Made by a program: the position numbers and the translations under genes. From assembly GCF_005280195.1 (NCBI RefSeq), contig NZ_SZPR01000013.1, forward strand, positions 62,001 to 126,000: a DNA stretch of 64,000 nucleotides, given 5' to 3'. Positions within the stretch are counted from its first letter, which is position 1; each line of letters opens with the position of its first letter. The notes below the pieces were generated by a model, which was not told where the DNA came from, searched no databases, and was given only the letters and a program-made list of their open reading frames with translations. This DNA comes from Streptomyces galbus. GTDB taxonomy: Bacteria > Actinomycetota > Actinomycetes > Streptomycetales > Streptomycetaceae. Below, in pieces: positions 16,439 to 24,692 of the stretch.

Positions 16439-17155
16439 TCAGTGGTGCGGCACCGCGCAGCCGTCGGGACCGCACGCGTCGGTGTCGCCCTGGTCGAGGA
16501 GGGTCAGCGGGGAGCGCCCGCCCCAGGCCTGGGTGAGCGCCTGGGCGAAGACCTCGGCGGGCTGGGCGCCGGAGACGCCGTACCTGCGGTCGAGGACGAA
16601 GAAGGGCACACCGTTGGCGCCGAGTTCGGCGGCCTCGCGCTCGTCGGCGCGGACCGCGTCGGCGTAGGCGGCCGGGTCGGCGAGCACCGCGCGGACCGCG
16701 TCGGCGTCCAGGCCGGCCTCGACGGCCAGCGCGACGAGGCGCTCGTCGCCCTCGGTGAACAGGGACCGCTCCTCGGCGAAGTTCGCCCGGTACAGGACCT
16801 GGATCAGCTCGTCCTGCCGGCCGTGCTCCTTGGCGAGGTGCAGCAGGCGGTGCAGGTCGAAGGTGTTGCCGTGGTCGCGGCCCCGGGTGCGGTACGGCAG
16901 GCCCTCGGCGGCCGCCTGGGCGCCGAGGTTGTCCTCCCCGGCCCGGGCCTGCTCCTCGCTCAGCCCGTACTTGCGGCTGAGCATGGTGATCACCGGCTGG
17001 ACGTCGTCCTTGGCGCGGCCGGGGTCCAGCTCGAAGGAGCGGTGGACCACCTCGACCTGGTCACGGTGCGGGAAGGCGGCCAGCGCCTTCTCGAAGCGGG
17101 CCTTGCCCACGTAGCACCAGGGGCAGGCGATGTCGCTCCAGATCTCCACGCGCAT
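16439..17155 (-). CDS. DsbA-family oxidoreductase (FrnE-like)
   Basis: This 238-residue protein begins with VEIWSDIACPWCYVGKARFE, carrying the CPWC thioredoxin-fold active site of the 2-hydroxychromene-2-carboxylate isomerase/FrnE group. Further family features are FDLHRLLHLAKEHG, LVALAVEAGLDADAV and the cis-proline region GANGVPFFVLDRRY. The C terminus ends DACGPDGCAVPHH, giving extra cysteines. It has no signal peptide, so it acts in the cytoplasm, probably in disulfide or oxidative-stress chemistry. A perfect 10-bp palindrome lies about 60 bases upstream. Confidence 0.9.
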   Translation of the reverse strand: MRVEIWSDIACPWCYVGKARFEKALAAFPHRDQVEVVHRSFELDPGRAKDDVQPVITMLSRKYGLSEEQARAGEDNLGAQAAAEGLPYRTRGRDHGNTFDLHRLLHLAKEHGRQDELIQVLYRANFAEERSLFTEGDERLVALAVEAGLDADAVRAVLADPAAYADAVRADEREAAELGANGVPFFVLDRRYGVSGAQPAEVFAQALTQAWGGRSPLTLLDQGDTDACGPDGCAVPHH

Positions 17156-17213
17156 GCTGTCGGCTCTTCTCCAGGTCTCAGGGGCACGGGGGCTCTCTCC
17201 GCACCGGAATCCC

Positions 17214-17223
17214 TGAACGTTCA
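17214..17223 (-). promoter_or_regulatory. Palindromic operator candidate upstream of the frnE-like gene
   Basis: TGAACGTTCA is a perfect 10-bp palindrome 59 bases upstream of the FrnE-like start and 11 bases past the end of the acetyltransferase gene. MarR- and TetR-type regulators use sites of this form. No regulator is adjacent. Confidence 0.4.
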
Positions 17224-17234
17224 AGCAGTGCCGT

Positions 17235-17741
17235 TCATTCCCGCGGCGGCACGCGGTAGCGCAGCGACAGATGGTGGTCGTCGTCCGCCGGCGGGTTCGC
17301 GGGGTCCGGGGTCCAGCCGTGCCGGGCGTAGAACGCCTGGGCGCGCCGGTTGTCCGCGTGGACGCCGAGGACGGCGGTGCGCCGGCCGTCGGCCCGCCAC
17401 CGGTCGACGCAGGCCGCGTGCAGCCGCGTGCCGATCCCGGTGCGCCAGCGGTCGGGGTCGACGTGGAACTGGAGCAGCTCCACCGTCTCGGCGGGCGCGT
17501 CCGGCTCGGTGCGGAAGGAGGCGAGGGCCACGATCCTGCCGTGCTCGACGGCGCACAGCACCTGGCCGTCGGTCCGTCCGACGGCGGTGCGCCAGGCGGC
17601 GGGCCAGTCGAAGCCGTCGTCGGGGAGCCCGTCGGGGTAGTACGTCGCCCGGGCACGGGCGTGCAGCGCGGCCACGGCGGGTGCCTCGGCGGGCACGGCG
17701 GTGCGGATCACGAGGGTGTGGGGCAGCCGGTCACGGATCAT
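17235..17741 (-). CDS. GNAT-family N-acetyltransferase
   Basis: This 168-residue acetyl-CoA transferase shows VEHGRIVALASF, LLQFHVDPDRWRTGIGTRLH (the CoA pyrophosphate loop R-x-x-G-I-G) and HADNRRAQAFYARHGW. The substrate is unknown. The ATG at 17741 overlaps the stop of the upstream GlxA-type regulator by four bases, which fixes the start and suggests co-transcription with that regulator. Confidence 0.87.
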   Translation of the reverse strand: MIRDRLPHTLVIRTAVPAEAPAVAALHARARATYYPDGLPDDGFDWPAAWRTAVGRTDGQVLCAVEHGRIVALASFRTEPDAPAETVELLQFHVDPDRWRTGIGTRLHAACVDRWRADGRRTAVLGVHADNRRAQAFYARHGWTPDPANPPADDDHHLSLRYRVPPRE

Positions 17742-18721
17742 GCCACGGAGGACGGGGCCTCCCGCCCGGCGGTTCCGAGCCGGCTGAACTGGGCGCGGTA
17801 GGCGCTGGGCGTGAGGCCGGTGCGGCGCAGTACGTGGGCGCGCAGGGAGTCGGCGGTGCCCAGGCCGCAGGCGCGGGCCACCTGGTCCATGGGCAGGGTG
17901 GTGGTCTCCAGGAGTTCCTTGGCGCGTTCGACGCGCTGGTGCAGCAGCCACTGCAGCGGGCTGACCCCGCTCTCGGCGTGGAAGCGGCGGGTCAGGGTGC
18001 GCACGCTCACGCCCGCGTGCCGGGCGAGGTCGGTGAGGGTGAGCGGCTTGTCGAGGTTGCGCATGGCCCAGCCGCGCACGTCGGCGCAGGCGGTGCCGCG
18101 CTCGGGCGGCAGCGGGGTCTGGGTGAACTGGGTCTGCCCGCCGGGGCGCACCGGGGCGACGAGGGCGAGCCGGGCGACCCGGTTGGCGACGGCGGCGCCG
18201 TAGTCGGTGCGGATGACGTGCAGGCACAGGTCGATGCCGGCGGCGTAGCCGGAGGCGGTGAGGTAGGGGCCGTCCTGGACGTAGAGGACGTCGCCCTGGA
18301 GGTCGACCTGGGGGTAGCGCCGGCGCAGTTCGTCGGCGTGCTCCCAGTACGTGGTGGCCCGGCGGCCGTGCAGCAGGCCGGCCTCGGCGAGCTGGAACGC
18401 GCCCGTGCACAGGGACGCGATCCGCTTGCCGCAGGCGGCCGCGGCGCGGACGGCGGCCACGATGCGGGGGTCCGGCTCGAAGGGCGCCCCGGTGCCCGCG
18501 ACGATCACGGTGTCGGCGTCCTCCAGCGCGTCGAGGCCGTGGGGCACGTGCAGGTCGAGTCCGCCGGTGGTGGGGACGGGCCCCGGGTCGGCGGTGCACA
18601 CGAGCACCTCGTAGCCGGGACGCCCGTCCGTGACGACCTTGCCGAACAGCATCTCCGGGATGGCCAGGTTGAACATCGACACGGGCGAGGGCGCGACGAC
18701 GGCGACACGGTGCGCGGACAT
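17738..18721 (-). CDS. GlxA-family transcriptional regulator (DJ-1/PfpI + AraC HTH)
   Basis: This 327-residue regulator has an N-terminal DJ-1/PfpI-like domain (VAVVAPSPVSMFNLAIPEML, IASLCTGAFQLAEAGLL with the nucleophile-elbow cysteine, TTYWEHADELRRRYP). A C-terminal AraC-type double helix-turn-helix follows (LTDLARHAGVSVRTLTRRF, PLQWLLHQRVERAKELLE, GLGTADSLRAHVLRRTG). The ATG at 18721 is chosen because it begins the domain; another ATG is at 18742. An MFS exporter gene diverges 70 bases away, the usual place for a target gene. Confidence 0.9.
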   Translation of the reverse strand: MSAHRVAVVAPSPVSMFNLAIPEMLFGKVVTDGRPGYEVLVCTADPGPVPTTGGLDLHVPHGLDALEDADTVIVAGTGAPFEPDPRIVAAVRAAAACGKRIASLCTGAFQLAEAGLLHGRRATTYWEHADELRRRYPQVDLQGDVLYVQDGPYLTASGYAAGIDLCLHVIRTDYGAAVANRVARLALVAPVRPGGQTQFTQTPLPPERGTACADVRGWAMRNLDKPLTLTDLARHAGVSVRTLTRRFHAESGVSPLQWLLHQRVERAKELLETTTLPMDQVARACGLGTADSLRAHVLRRTGLTPSAYRAQFSRLGTAGREAPSSVA

Positions 18722-18791
18722 GGCCAGAACCTCCGGGTGCATGGCATTCGGGCCACTACTGTACGGCGCCCGTCCTGCGGAGCATGGACGC

Positions 18792-20180
18792 ATGACGACG
18801 AACCCCGCCCTCGACGACGAACGCACCGCTGACCGAGCCGAGTTGCCGCCACCGGGGCCTTCCTCGCCGGTCCTCTCCCTCACCGCCGGGCTGCTCGGCT
18901 TCACCCTGGTCTGCCTGGACGCGTCCGTGGTGAACGTGGCGCTGCCCGCGATCGGTTCCTCCCTCGGGGGCGGGATGTCCGGGCTGCAGTGGGTGGTCGA
19001 CGCCTACACGCTCGCCTTCGCGGCGCTGATGCTGTCCACCGGTGCCTTCTCCGACCGGGCGGGCGCGAGCCGGGCGTACGCCCTGGGGACGGCGGTGTTC
19101 ACGCTCGCCTCGGCGGCCTGCGGGCTGGCGCCCGGCCTGCCGGCGCTGATCGGCGCGCGGGTGGTGCAGGGCGTGGCGGCGGCCGTGGTGCTGCCGGCCT
19201 CGCTGGCGCTGGTGCGGCAGGCGTACCCCGATCCGGCGCGGCGGGCCCGGGCGGTGGCCGCCTGGGCGGCGGGCGGTTCGGCGGCGGTGGCGCTGGGGCC
19301 GGTGGCCGGCGGGGTGCTGACCTCGGCCTGGGACTGGCGGGCGATCTTCTTCGTCAACCTGCCGGTGGGCGCGGCGATCCTGCTGCTGCTCCTGCGCGCC
19401 CCGCGCTCCGAGCGCCGTCCGGCGCCGCTGGACCTGCCGGGTCAGGTGACGGCGGTGGTGACGCTGACCGCGCTGACCTTCGCGGTGATCGAGCGCGGGG
19501 CGACGGGCGCGGTGGCACTCGGGGTGGCCGTCGTGTCGGGTGCGGCGTTCTTCCGCGTGGAGGCCCGGGGCCCGCACCCGGTGGTGCCGCCGGGTCTGTT
19601 CCGGGACCGGACGGTGGCCGTGGCGGTCGCGACGGGGGCGGCGGTGAGCGTCGCCTTCTACAGCGTGGTGTTCGTCTTCTCGCTGTACTTCCAGCAGGTG
19701 CGCGGGCTCGGGCCGCTCGCGGCGGGGCTGGCGTTCCTGCCGATGACAGGCCTGATCGCGGTGACGAACGTGGTCGCGGGCAAGCTCGCGGGGCGGTTCG
19801 GGCCACGGCTGCCGATGGTGGTGGGCCAGTGGGTGGCGGTCGCCGGCCTTCTCCTGCTGCTGTGCGTCGGCGCGGACACGCCGGCGCCGCTGGTGGCCGT
19901 GCTGCTGGTGCCGCTGGCACTGGGCTGCGCGCTGACCGTGCCGCCGCTGACGGCCGCGATGATGGACGCCGTCCCGGCCGAGCGGGCGGGGCTGGCGGCC
20001 GGGGTGCTCAACGCGGCGCGCCAGGTGGCGGGCGGTCTGGGCATCGCGGTGTTCGGCACGCTGGTCGCGGACGGGTTCGCCGCGGGGATGCGGCTGAGCC
20101 TCGCGCTCGCGGCCGTACTGCTGGCGGTGACGGGCGCGTTCAGCTTCCGTCTCGCAGGTCGTCCGGCCACGCGTCCCTGA
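18792..20180 (+). CDS. MFS drug-resistance-type transporter (DHA2-like)
   Basis: This 462-residue membrane protein has many hydrophobic segments and DHA2/EmrB-type motifs: LDASVVNVALPAIG, LQWVVDAYTLAFAALML and the PVAGGVLTSAWDWRAIFFVNLP motif C. It probably exports a drug or metabolite by proton antiport. It diverges from the GlxA-type regulator, a likely controller. Its 3' end overlaps the convergent DUF1349 gene by 41 bases. Confidence 0.9.
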   Translation: MTTNPALDDERTADRAELPPPGPSSPVLSLTAGLLGFTLVCLDASVVNVALPAIGSSLGGGMSGLQWVVDAYTLAFAALMLSTGAFSDRAGASRAYALGTAVFTLASAACGLAPGLPALIGARVVQGVAAAVVLPASLALVRQAYPDPARRARAVAAWAAGGSAAVALGPVAGGVLTSAWDWRAIFFVNLPVGAAILLLLLRAPRSERRPAPLDLPGQVTAVVTLTALTFAVIERGATGAVALGVAVVSGAAFFRVEARGPHPVVPPGLFRDRTVAVAVATGAAVSVAFYSVVFVFSLYFQQVRGLGPLAAGLAFLPMTGLIAVTNVVAGKLAGRFGPRLPMVVGQWVAVAGLLLLLCVGADTPAPLVAVLLVPLALGCALTVPPLTAAMMDAVPAERAGLAAGVLNAARQVAGGLGIAVFGTLVADGFAAGMRLSLALAAVLLAVTGAFSFRLAGRPATRP

Positions 20181-20748
20181 ACTCCAGGTGGTCGTACGTC
20201 ACCACGCAGCCCTCCCCGAGGGGCGCCTGCGTCATGAAGCCGACCAGGGCCGCCCCGGTCTCCTTCTCGTCGCCGAGGGTGAACAGCCGGACGAACACCC
20301 AGCGCCGGCCGTCCCGGGAGGCGTGGAAGGCGAAGGCCCGCCCGGTCCTGCTGACCCGCAGCCACACCGAACTGCCGTCCACGGTGAAGGCGTTGGCGTC
20401 GTCGGAGTGGCCCCGGGTGACCACTGTGCAGACGGTGGGCACGTCCGGGGAGTACTCCAGGCACAGCTTGGCCCAGGCCCGCTCGCCGACGTGGACGTAC
20501 AGCACGCCCGCGTCGAAGGAGGAGCTGAACCCCACGGTGACCCGCGCGAGGAGCTGGAAGTCGCCCTCCGGCGCCCCCAGCAGCCGGGGGGCGTCGGAGG
20601 CGGGCTCCAGCGCCTCCCCGGTGGGCGTCACGAACCGGTCCTGCCGGGCCCCGGCCCAGCCGGTGAGCACACCGTCCTCGTAGGACCAGTGCCCGTCGGG
20701 GCCGTAGGTGCGCAACGGGAAGGGCAGTTCGGGGAGTTCGACGTCCAT
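20140..20748 (-). CDS. DUF1349 (concanavalin-like) domain protein
   Basis: This 202-residue soluble protein has the DUF1349 beta-sandwich pattern: FQLLARVTVGFSSSFDAGVL, YVHVGERAWAKLCLEYSP, VVTRGHSDDANAFTV and WVFVRLFTLGDEK. Related domains occur at the C terminus of GH43 enzymes, but this copy stands alone without a signal peptide, so it is intracellular. Its function is not known. It lies 50 bases downstream of the semialdehyde dehydrogenase on the same strand and may be co-transcribed with it, hinting at a sugar-related role. Its end overlaps the convergent MFS gene. Confidence 0.83.
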   Translation of the reverse strand: MDVELPELPFPLRTYGPDGHWSYEDGVLTGWAGARQDRFVTPTGEALEPASDAPRLLGAPEGDFQLLARVTVGFSSSFDAGVLYVHVGERAWAKLCLEYSPDVPTVCTVVTRGHSDDANAFTVDGSSVWLRVSRTGRAFAFHASRDGRRWVFVRLFTLGDEKETGAALVGFMTQAPLGEGCVVTYDHLEFRDAWPDDLRDGS

Positions 20749-20798
20749 GGGGTCGAGTTTTCCAGTCCGCGGGACCGGGCGCGGTGCCGGGGGGTGGC

Positions 20799-22382
20799 TC
20801 AGCGTTCGAGGCGGCCGTCGAAGCGCCTCGGCAGGCCGAGCGGGTTGTCGTCGCGCAGCTCGGGCGGCAGCAGGGCCTGCGGCGCGTTCTGGTAGACGAC
20901 CGGCCGCAGCCAGCGCTCGATCGCCGTGCCGCCCACCGACGTGGACGTGGACGTGGTGGCGGGGTAGGGCCCGCCGTGGTGCTGGGCGGGCGCGACCGCG
21001 ACCCCGGTCGGCCAGCCGTTCACCAGCACGCGCCCGGCCAGCGGGGTCAGCTCCGCGAGGAGCTCCGCCCCGCGGCCCTGCCCCTCGGCCTCCTCGGTGG
21101 ACAGGTGGACGGTCGCGGTGAGGTTGCCGGGCAGCCGGGACAGCACGGCGCGCGCCTGGGCCTCGTCGTCGTAGCGCGCGACGACGGTCACCGGGCCGAA
21201 GCACTCCTCCAGCAGGACGTCGTGCTCGCCCCCGTCGGCCAGCTTCTCGGCCGGCACCGTCAGGAAGCCCGCGCTGACCGTGTGCTCGCCGCCCGCGCCG
21301 GGCGTCACCGGCGACTCGACGTCGGGCAGGTGCGTCCGCTCGGCGATCCCGGTGAGGAAGTTGTCGCGCATGCGGTGGTCGAGCAGGACCCCGGCGTCGG
21401 TGTCGCTGACCGCGTCGGTGAGGGACTTCACCAGTCCGTCGCCGGCCGCGCCCGACGGCACCAGCACCAGGCCCGGCTTCACGCAGAACTGCCCGACGCC
21501 CAGCGTCATCGAGCCGGCGAGCCCGGCGCCGATGGCCTCGGCACGCTCGGCGGCGGCCGCCTCGGTGACCACGACCGGGTTGAGGGAGCCCAGTTCGCCG
21601 TGGAAGGGGATGGGCACCGGCCGCGCGGCCGCCGCGTCGAACAGGGCGCGGCCGCCCTTGACCGAGCCGGTGAAGCCGGCCGCCGCGACCAGCGGGTGGC
21701 GGATCAGCTCCAGGCCGGCCTCGAAGCCGTGCACCAGGCCCACCACGGCGTCGGGCAGGCCCTGTTCGCGGGCGGCCCGGCGCAGCACCTTGGCGACCAG
21801 CTCGGACAGGCCCGGGTGGTCGGGGTGCGCCTTGACGACGACGGGGCAGCCGGCCGCGAGGGCGCTGGCGGTGTCGCCGCCGGCGACGGAGAACGCGAAC
21901 GGGAAGTTGGAGGCGGAGTACACGGCGACGACGCCGAGCGGCACCTTGTAGCGCCGCAGGTCCGGGACGGGCGGGGTGGCGGTGTCGTCGGGGTGGTCGA
22001 TGACGACGTCGAGGAAGGCGCCCTCGTCCACGATGTCCGCGAAGGCGCGCAGCTGGTAGCAGGTGCGGGCGAGTTCGCCGGTCAGCCGGACCGGGCCGAG
22101 CGCGGTCTCCGCGTCGGCGGTCTCCACGAGGCCGTCCCGGGCCGCCTCCAGCGCGTCGGCGGCGCCGCGCAGGAAGGCGGCGCGCACGGCGCGGTCGGCG
22201 AGGGAGCCCCGCACCTCGTGCGCGGCCCGGACGGCGGCGTCCACCTCCTGGGCCGTGGCCTCCACCGCAACCTGCTCGCGCTGCTTCCCGGTACGGGGGT
22301 CGACACTCCAGACTGGTGCTGCCACAGCGGGTCCCTTCCACATCGATGCCGCAGGCAATGCCGCAGTGTGTACGTCAGCCAC
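20799..22382 (-). CDS. Aldehyde dehydrogenase (NADP+), alpha-ketoglutarate-semialdehyde type
   Basis: This 527-residue dehydrogenase matches the alpha-ketoglutarate-semialdehyde dehydrogenase group. Visible are VYSASNFPFAFSVAGGDTASA, VVKAHPDHPG, AAGFTGSVKGGRALF, the general base in PFHGELGSLNPVV and the catalytic cysteine in TLGVGQFCVKPGLVLV. Such enzymes oxidise 2,5-dioxopentanoate to 2-oxoglutarate, the last step of oxidative galacturonate, glucarate and arabinose pathways. KdgD and arabinonate dehydratase genes elsewhere in the window supply that substrate. An ATG at 22343 (MWKGPA) is an alternative start. The divergent IclR gene and the palindrome between them suggest control by IclR. Confidence 0.88.
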   Translation of the reverse strand: MADVHTAALPAASMWKGPAVAAPVWSVDPRTGKQREQVAVEATAQEVDAAVRAAHEVRGSLADRAVRAAFLRGAADALEAARDGLVETADAETALGPVRLTGELARTCYQLRAFADIVDEGAFLDVVIDHPDDTATPPVPDLRRYKVPLGVVAVYSASNFPFAFSVAGGDTASALAAGCPVVVKAHPDHPGLSELVAKVLRRAAREQGLPDAVVGLVHGFEAGLELIRHPLVAAAGFTGSVKGGRALFDAAAARPVPIPFHGELGSLNPVVVTEAAAAERAEAIGAGLAGSMTLGVGQFCVKPGLVLVPSGAAGDGLVKSLTDAVSDTDAGVLLDHRMRDNFLTGIAERTHLPDVESPVTPGAGGEHTVSAGFLTVPAEKLADGGEHDVLLEECFGPVTVVARYDDEAQARAVLSRLPGNLTATVHLSTEEAEGQGRGAELLAELTPLAGRVLVNGWPTGVAVAPAQHHGGPYPATTSTSTSVGGTAIERWLRPVVYQNAPQALLPPELRDDNPLGLPRRFDGRLER

Positions 22383-22389
22383 CAGGACT

Positions 22390-22405
22390 GTTCGATATAC
22401 TGAAC
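22390..22405. promoter_or_regulatory. IclR-type operator candidate
   Basis: GTTCGATATACTGAAC is a 16-bp imperfect palindrome (GTTC-TATA-GAAC symmetric) between the divergent dehydrogenase and IclR genes. Two copies of TGAAYGCTGT (22401-22410 and 22420-22429) follow. A related 16-mer lies at the kdgD promoter. Confidence 0.55.
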
Positions 22406-22466
22406 GCTGTCTCTGATGCTGAATGCTGTGGAGACTATTTCTCGTCGAACGAAGGGGTCAAGGGCG

Positions 22467-23240
22467 ATGTCGGCAGGCGAGACGGGGGGCGGGTCCCAGG
22501 TCAAGTCCGCGGTGCGGACGGTCGAACTGCTCGAGTACTTCGCCGGGCGGCCCGGCATGCACTCCCTGGCGTCGGTCCAGGAGGCCGTCGGCTATCCCAA
22601 GTCCAGCCTGTACATGCTGCTGCGCACCCTGGTCGAGCTGGGCTGGGTGGAGACCGACGCGACCGGCACCCGGTACGGCATCGGCGTGCGGGCGCTGCTG
22701 GTCGGCACCTCCTACATCGACGGCGACGAGGTGGTCGCGGCGGCCCGCCCGACCCTGGACCGGCTCTCCGACGACACCACCGAGACCATCCACCTGGCCC
22801 GGCTGGACGGCACCAACGTGGTCTACCTCGCCACCCGGCAGTCCCAGCACTACCTGCGCCCCTTCACCCGGGTCGGCCGCCGGCTGCCCGCCCACTCCAC
22901 CTCGCTGGGCAAGGCGATCCTCGCCACGTACACCGACGAGCAGGTGCGCAAGCTGCTCCCGGAGACGCTGCCCGCGCTCACCGAGAACACCCTCACGGAC
23001 CGCGAGAAGCTCATCGAGGAGCTGCACCAGGTCCGCGAGCAGGGCTTCGCCGTCGACCGCGAGGAGAACACCCTCGGGCTGCGCTGCTTCGGCGTGGCGA
23101 TCCCCTACCGCACCCCGGCCCGCGACGCGATCAGCTGCTCGGTGCCGGTGGCCCGGCTGACCCCGACGCACGAACAGACGGTCAAGGACGCCCTGTTCGA
23201 CGCCCGCGACCGGCTGACCCTCGCGACGCGCAGGCTCTGA
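22467..23240 (+). CDS. IclR-family transcriptional regulator
   Basis: This 257-residue regulator has the N-terminal winged helix of IclR proteins (VRTVELLEYFAGRPGMHSL, VGYPKSSLYMLLRTLVELGW) and the C-terminal effector domain (ETIHLARLDGTNVVYLATR, RRLPAHSTSLGKAILA, ENTLGLRCFGVAIPY). The ATG at 22467 follows an AAGGGG ribosome site; an in-frame ATG at 22416 is less likely. It diverges from the semialdehyde dehydrogenase and probably represses it until a pathway intermediate appears. An inducer cannot be read from the sequence. Confidence 0.9.
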   Translation: MSAGETGGGSQVKSAVRTVELLEYFAGRPGMHSLASVQEAVGYPKSSLYMLLRTLVELGWVETDATGTRYGIGVRALLVGTSYIDGDEVVAAARPTLDRLSDDTTETIHLARLDGTNVVYLATRQSQHYLRPFTRVGRRLPAHSTSLGKAILATYTDEQVRKLLPETLPALTENTLTDREKLIEELHQVREQGFAVDREENTLGLRCFGVAIPYRTPARDAISCSVPVARLTPTHEQTVKDALFDARDRLTLATRRL

Positions 23241-23325
23241 GCGCACGCGCGCGTTCCGGCCGGCCCCGCGCCCGCCGCGCCGCCGCGCACCGGCCGTTGT
23301 CGGTGCCCTCTCGTAGGCTCGGGTC

Positions 23326-23793
23326 ATGGAGATCGCCCTTCGTGCGGTGCACGACAGCGACCTGCCGGTGTTCTTCCGGCAGATGAACGACCCCGAGGCC
23401 CTGCGGATGGCCGCCTTCACCCCGAAGGACCCCGCCGACCGGGACGCCTTCGAGGCCCGGTGGGTCCGCATCCGCGCCTCCGACGCCGTCACGCGCACGG
23501 TCCTGGCCGACGGGGACGTGGTCGGCAGCGTCGCGGTCTACGGCGCGCCGGGCGAGCGCGAGGTCACCTACTGGCTCGACCGGGCGTACTGGGGGCGCGG
23601 CATCGCCACGAGCGCCCTGCGTGCCCTGCTCGCCGAGGTCACCGAGCGCCCGCTGCACGCCCGCGCCGCCACGGACAACACCGGGTCGCTGCGGGTGCTG
23701 GAGAAGTGCGGGTTCCGGGTGACCGCCCGGGCGTCCGGGTACGCCGAGGCGCGCGGCACGCAGACCGAGGAGTTCGTGCTGGTCCTGGACTGA
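23326..23793 (+). CDS. GNAT-family N-acetyltransferase
   Basis: This 155-residue protein of the RimJ/RimL-like GNAT group begins MEIALRAVHDSDLPVFF and shows VTYWLDRAYWGRGIATSAL for CoA binding and ATDNTGSLRVLEKCGF near the end. It has no informative neighbours: IclR precedes it in the same direction and a convergent sugar permease gene starts 17 bases beyond its stop. The substrate is unknown. Confidence 0.87.
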   Translation: MEIALRAVHDSDLPVFFRQMNDPEALRMAAFTPKDPADRDAFEARWVRIRASDAVTRTVLADGDVVGSVAVYGAPGEREVTYWLDRAYWGRGIATSALRALLAEVTERPLHARAATDNTGSLRVLEKCGFRVTARASGYAEARGTQTEEFVLVLD

Positions 23794-23810
23794 CGTCCGC
23801 GCTCCGGGAC

Positions 23811-24692
23811 CTACTTGGTCGCCCCCTGGGTGAAGCCGTTGTAGATGTAGCGCTGGAGGAAGAGGAAGACCAGCAGGGTCGGCAGGATGACCAGGATCGC
23901 TCCGGCCGAGATGGTCTCCCAGTGCGCGCCGTAGGGGCCCTTGAACCGGAAGAGGGCGGTGGAGATGGTGCCGAGGTCCTCCGAGGGCATGTAGAGGAAC
24001 GGGATGTAGAAGTCGTTGTAGGTGGTGATGCCCTTGATGATGACCACGGTCGCGATCGCCGGCTTGAGCATCGGGAAGATGATCTTCCGGTAGATCGTGA
24101 ACGCGTTGGCCCCGTCCAGGCGCGCGGCCTCGTCCAGGGACGTGGGGATGCCCCGGATGAACTGCAGGAAGATGTAGATCGAGACGATGTCCGTGCCCAT
24201 GTAGAGCAGGATCGGGGCCCAGCGGGTGTCGATCAGACCGAAGCTGTTGATCACCTGGAAGGTCGCCACCTGGGTGGTGACGCCGGGCACCAGGGTGGCG
24301 AGCAGGAACAGGGCCATGACGGCCTTCTTGAAGCGGAACTCGAAGCGGTCGACGGCGTAGGCGGTCATGGAGCCGATCACCACGGTGCCGGTGACCGAGA
24401 ACAGCAGGATGAACGCCGTGTTCCCGAACGCCATGAGCATGTGGCCGTCGGTGAACGCGGTGCCGTAGTTGGAGAAGTTCAGCCAGTCGTGGGGCAGGGC
24501 GAGCACGTCGGTGCCGTCGGCGACCTCGCCGGACGTCTTCAGCGAGGTGAGGAGGACGACCAGGAGCGGCACGAGCACCACGAGTGAGGCGGCCACCAGC
24601 GACGCGTAGGTCAGGACGGTGCTGACGCGCGGGGGCCTGCGCCGGGCCGGCCGGCCGTCGAGGGGGGCGGGCGTGCGGGCGGGGGCGGTCAT
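23811..24692 (-). CDS. Carbohydrate ABC transporter permease (MalG-like), mannan locus
   Basis: This 293-residue CUT1 permease has six predicted membrane helices and the EAA loop (LDEAARLDGANAFTIYRKII), ending VFLFLQRYIYNGFTQGATK as is typical for MalG proteins. It overlaps the MalF-like gene by four bases (ATGA). With the partner permease and the lipoprotein it should import mannan-derived oligosaccharides, judging from the neighbouring beta-mannosidase. No ATPase gene is present, so a shared ATPase of the MsiK type would be required. Confidence 0.92.
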   Translation of the reverse strand: MTAPARTPAPLDGRPARRRPPRVSTVLTYASLVAASLVVLVPLLVVLLTSLKTSGEVADGTDVLALPHDWLNFSNYGTAFTDGHMLMAFGNTAFILLFSVTGTVVIGSMTAYAVDRFEFRFKKAVMALFLLATLVPGVTTQVATFQVINSFGLIDTRWAPILLYMGTDIVSIYIFLQFIRGIPTSLDEAARLDGANAFTIYRKIIFPMLKPAIATVVIIKGITTYNDFYIPFLYMPSEDLGTISTALFRFKGPYGAHWETISAGAILVILPTLLVFLFLQRYIYNGFTQGATK

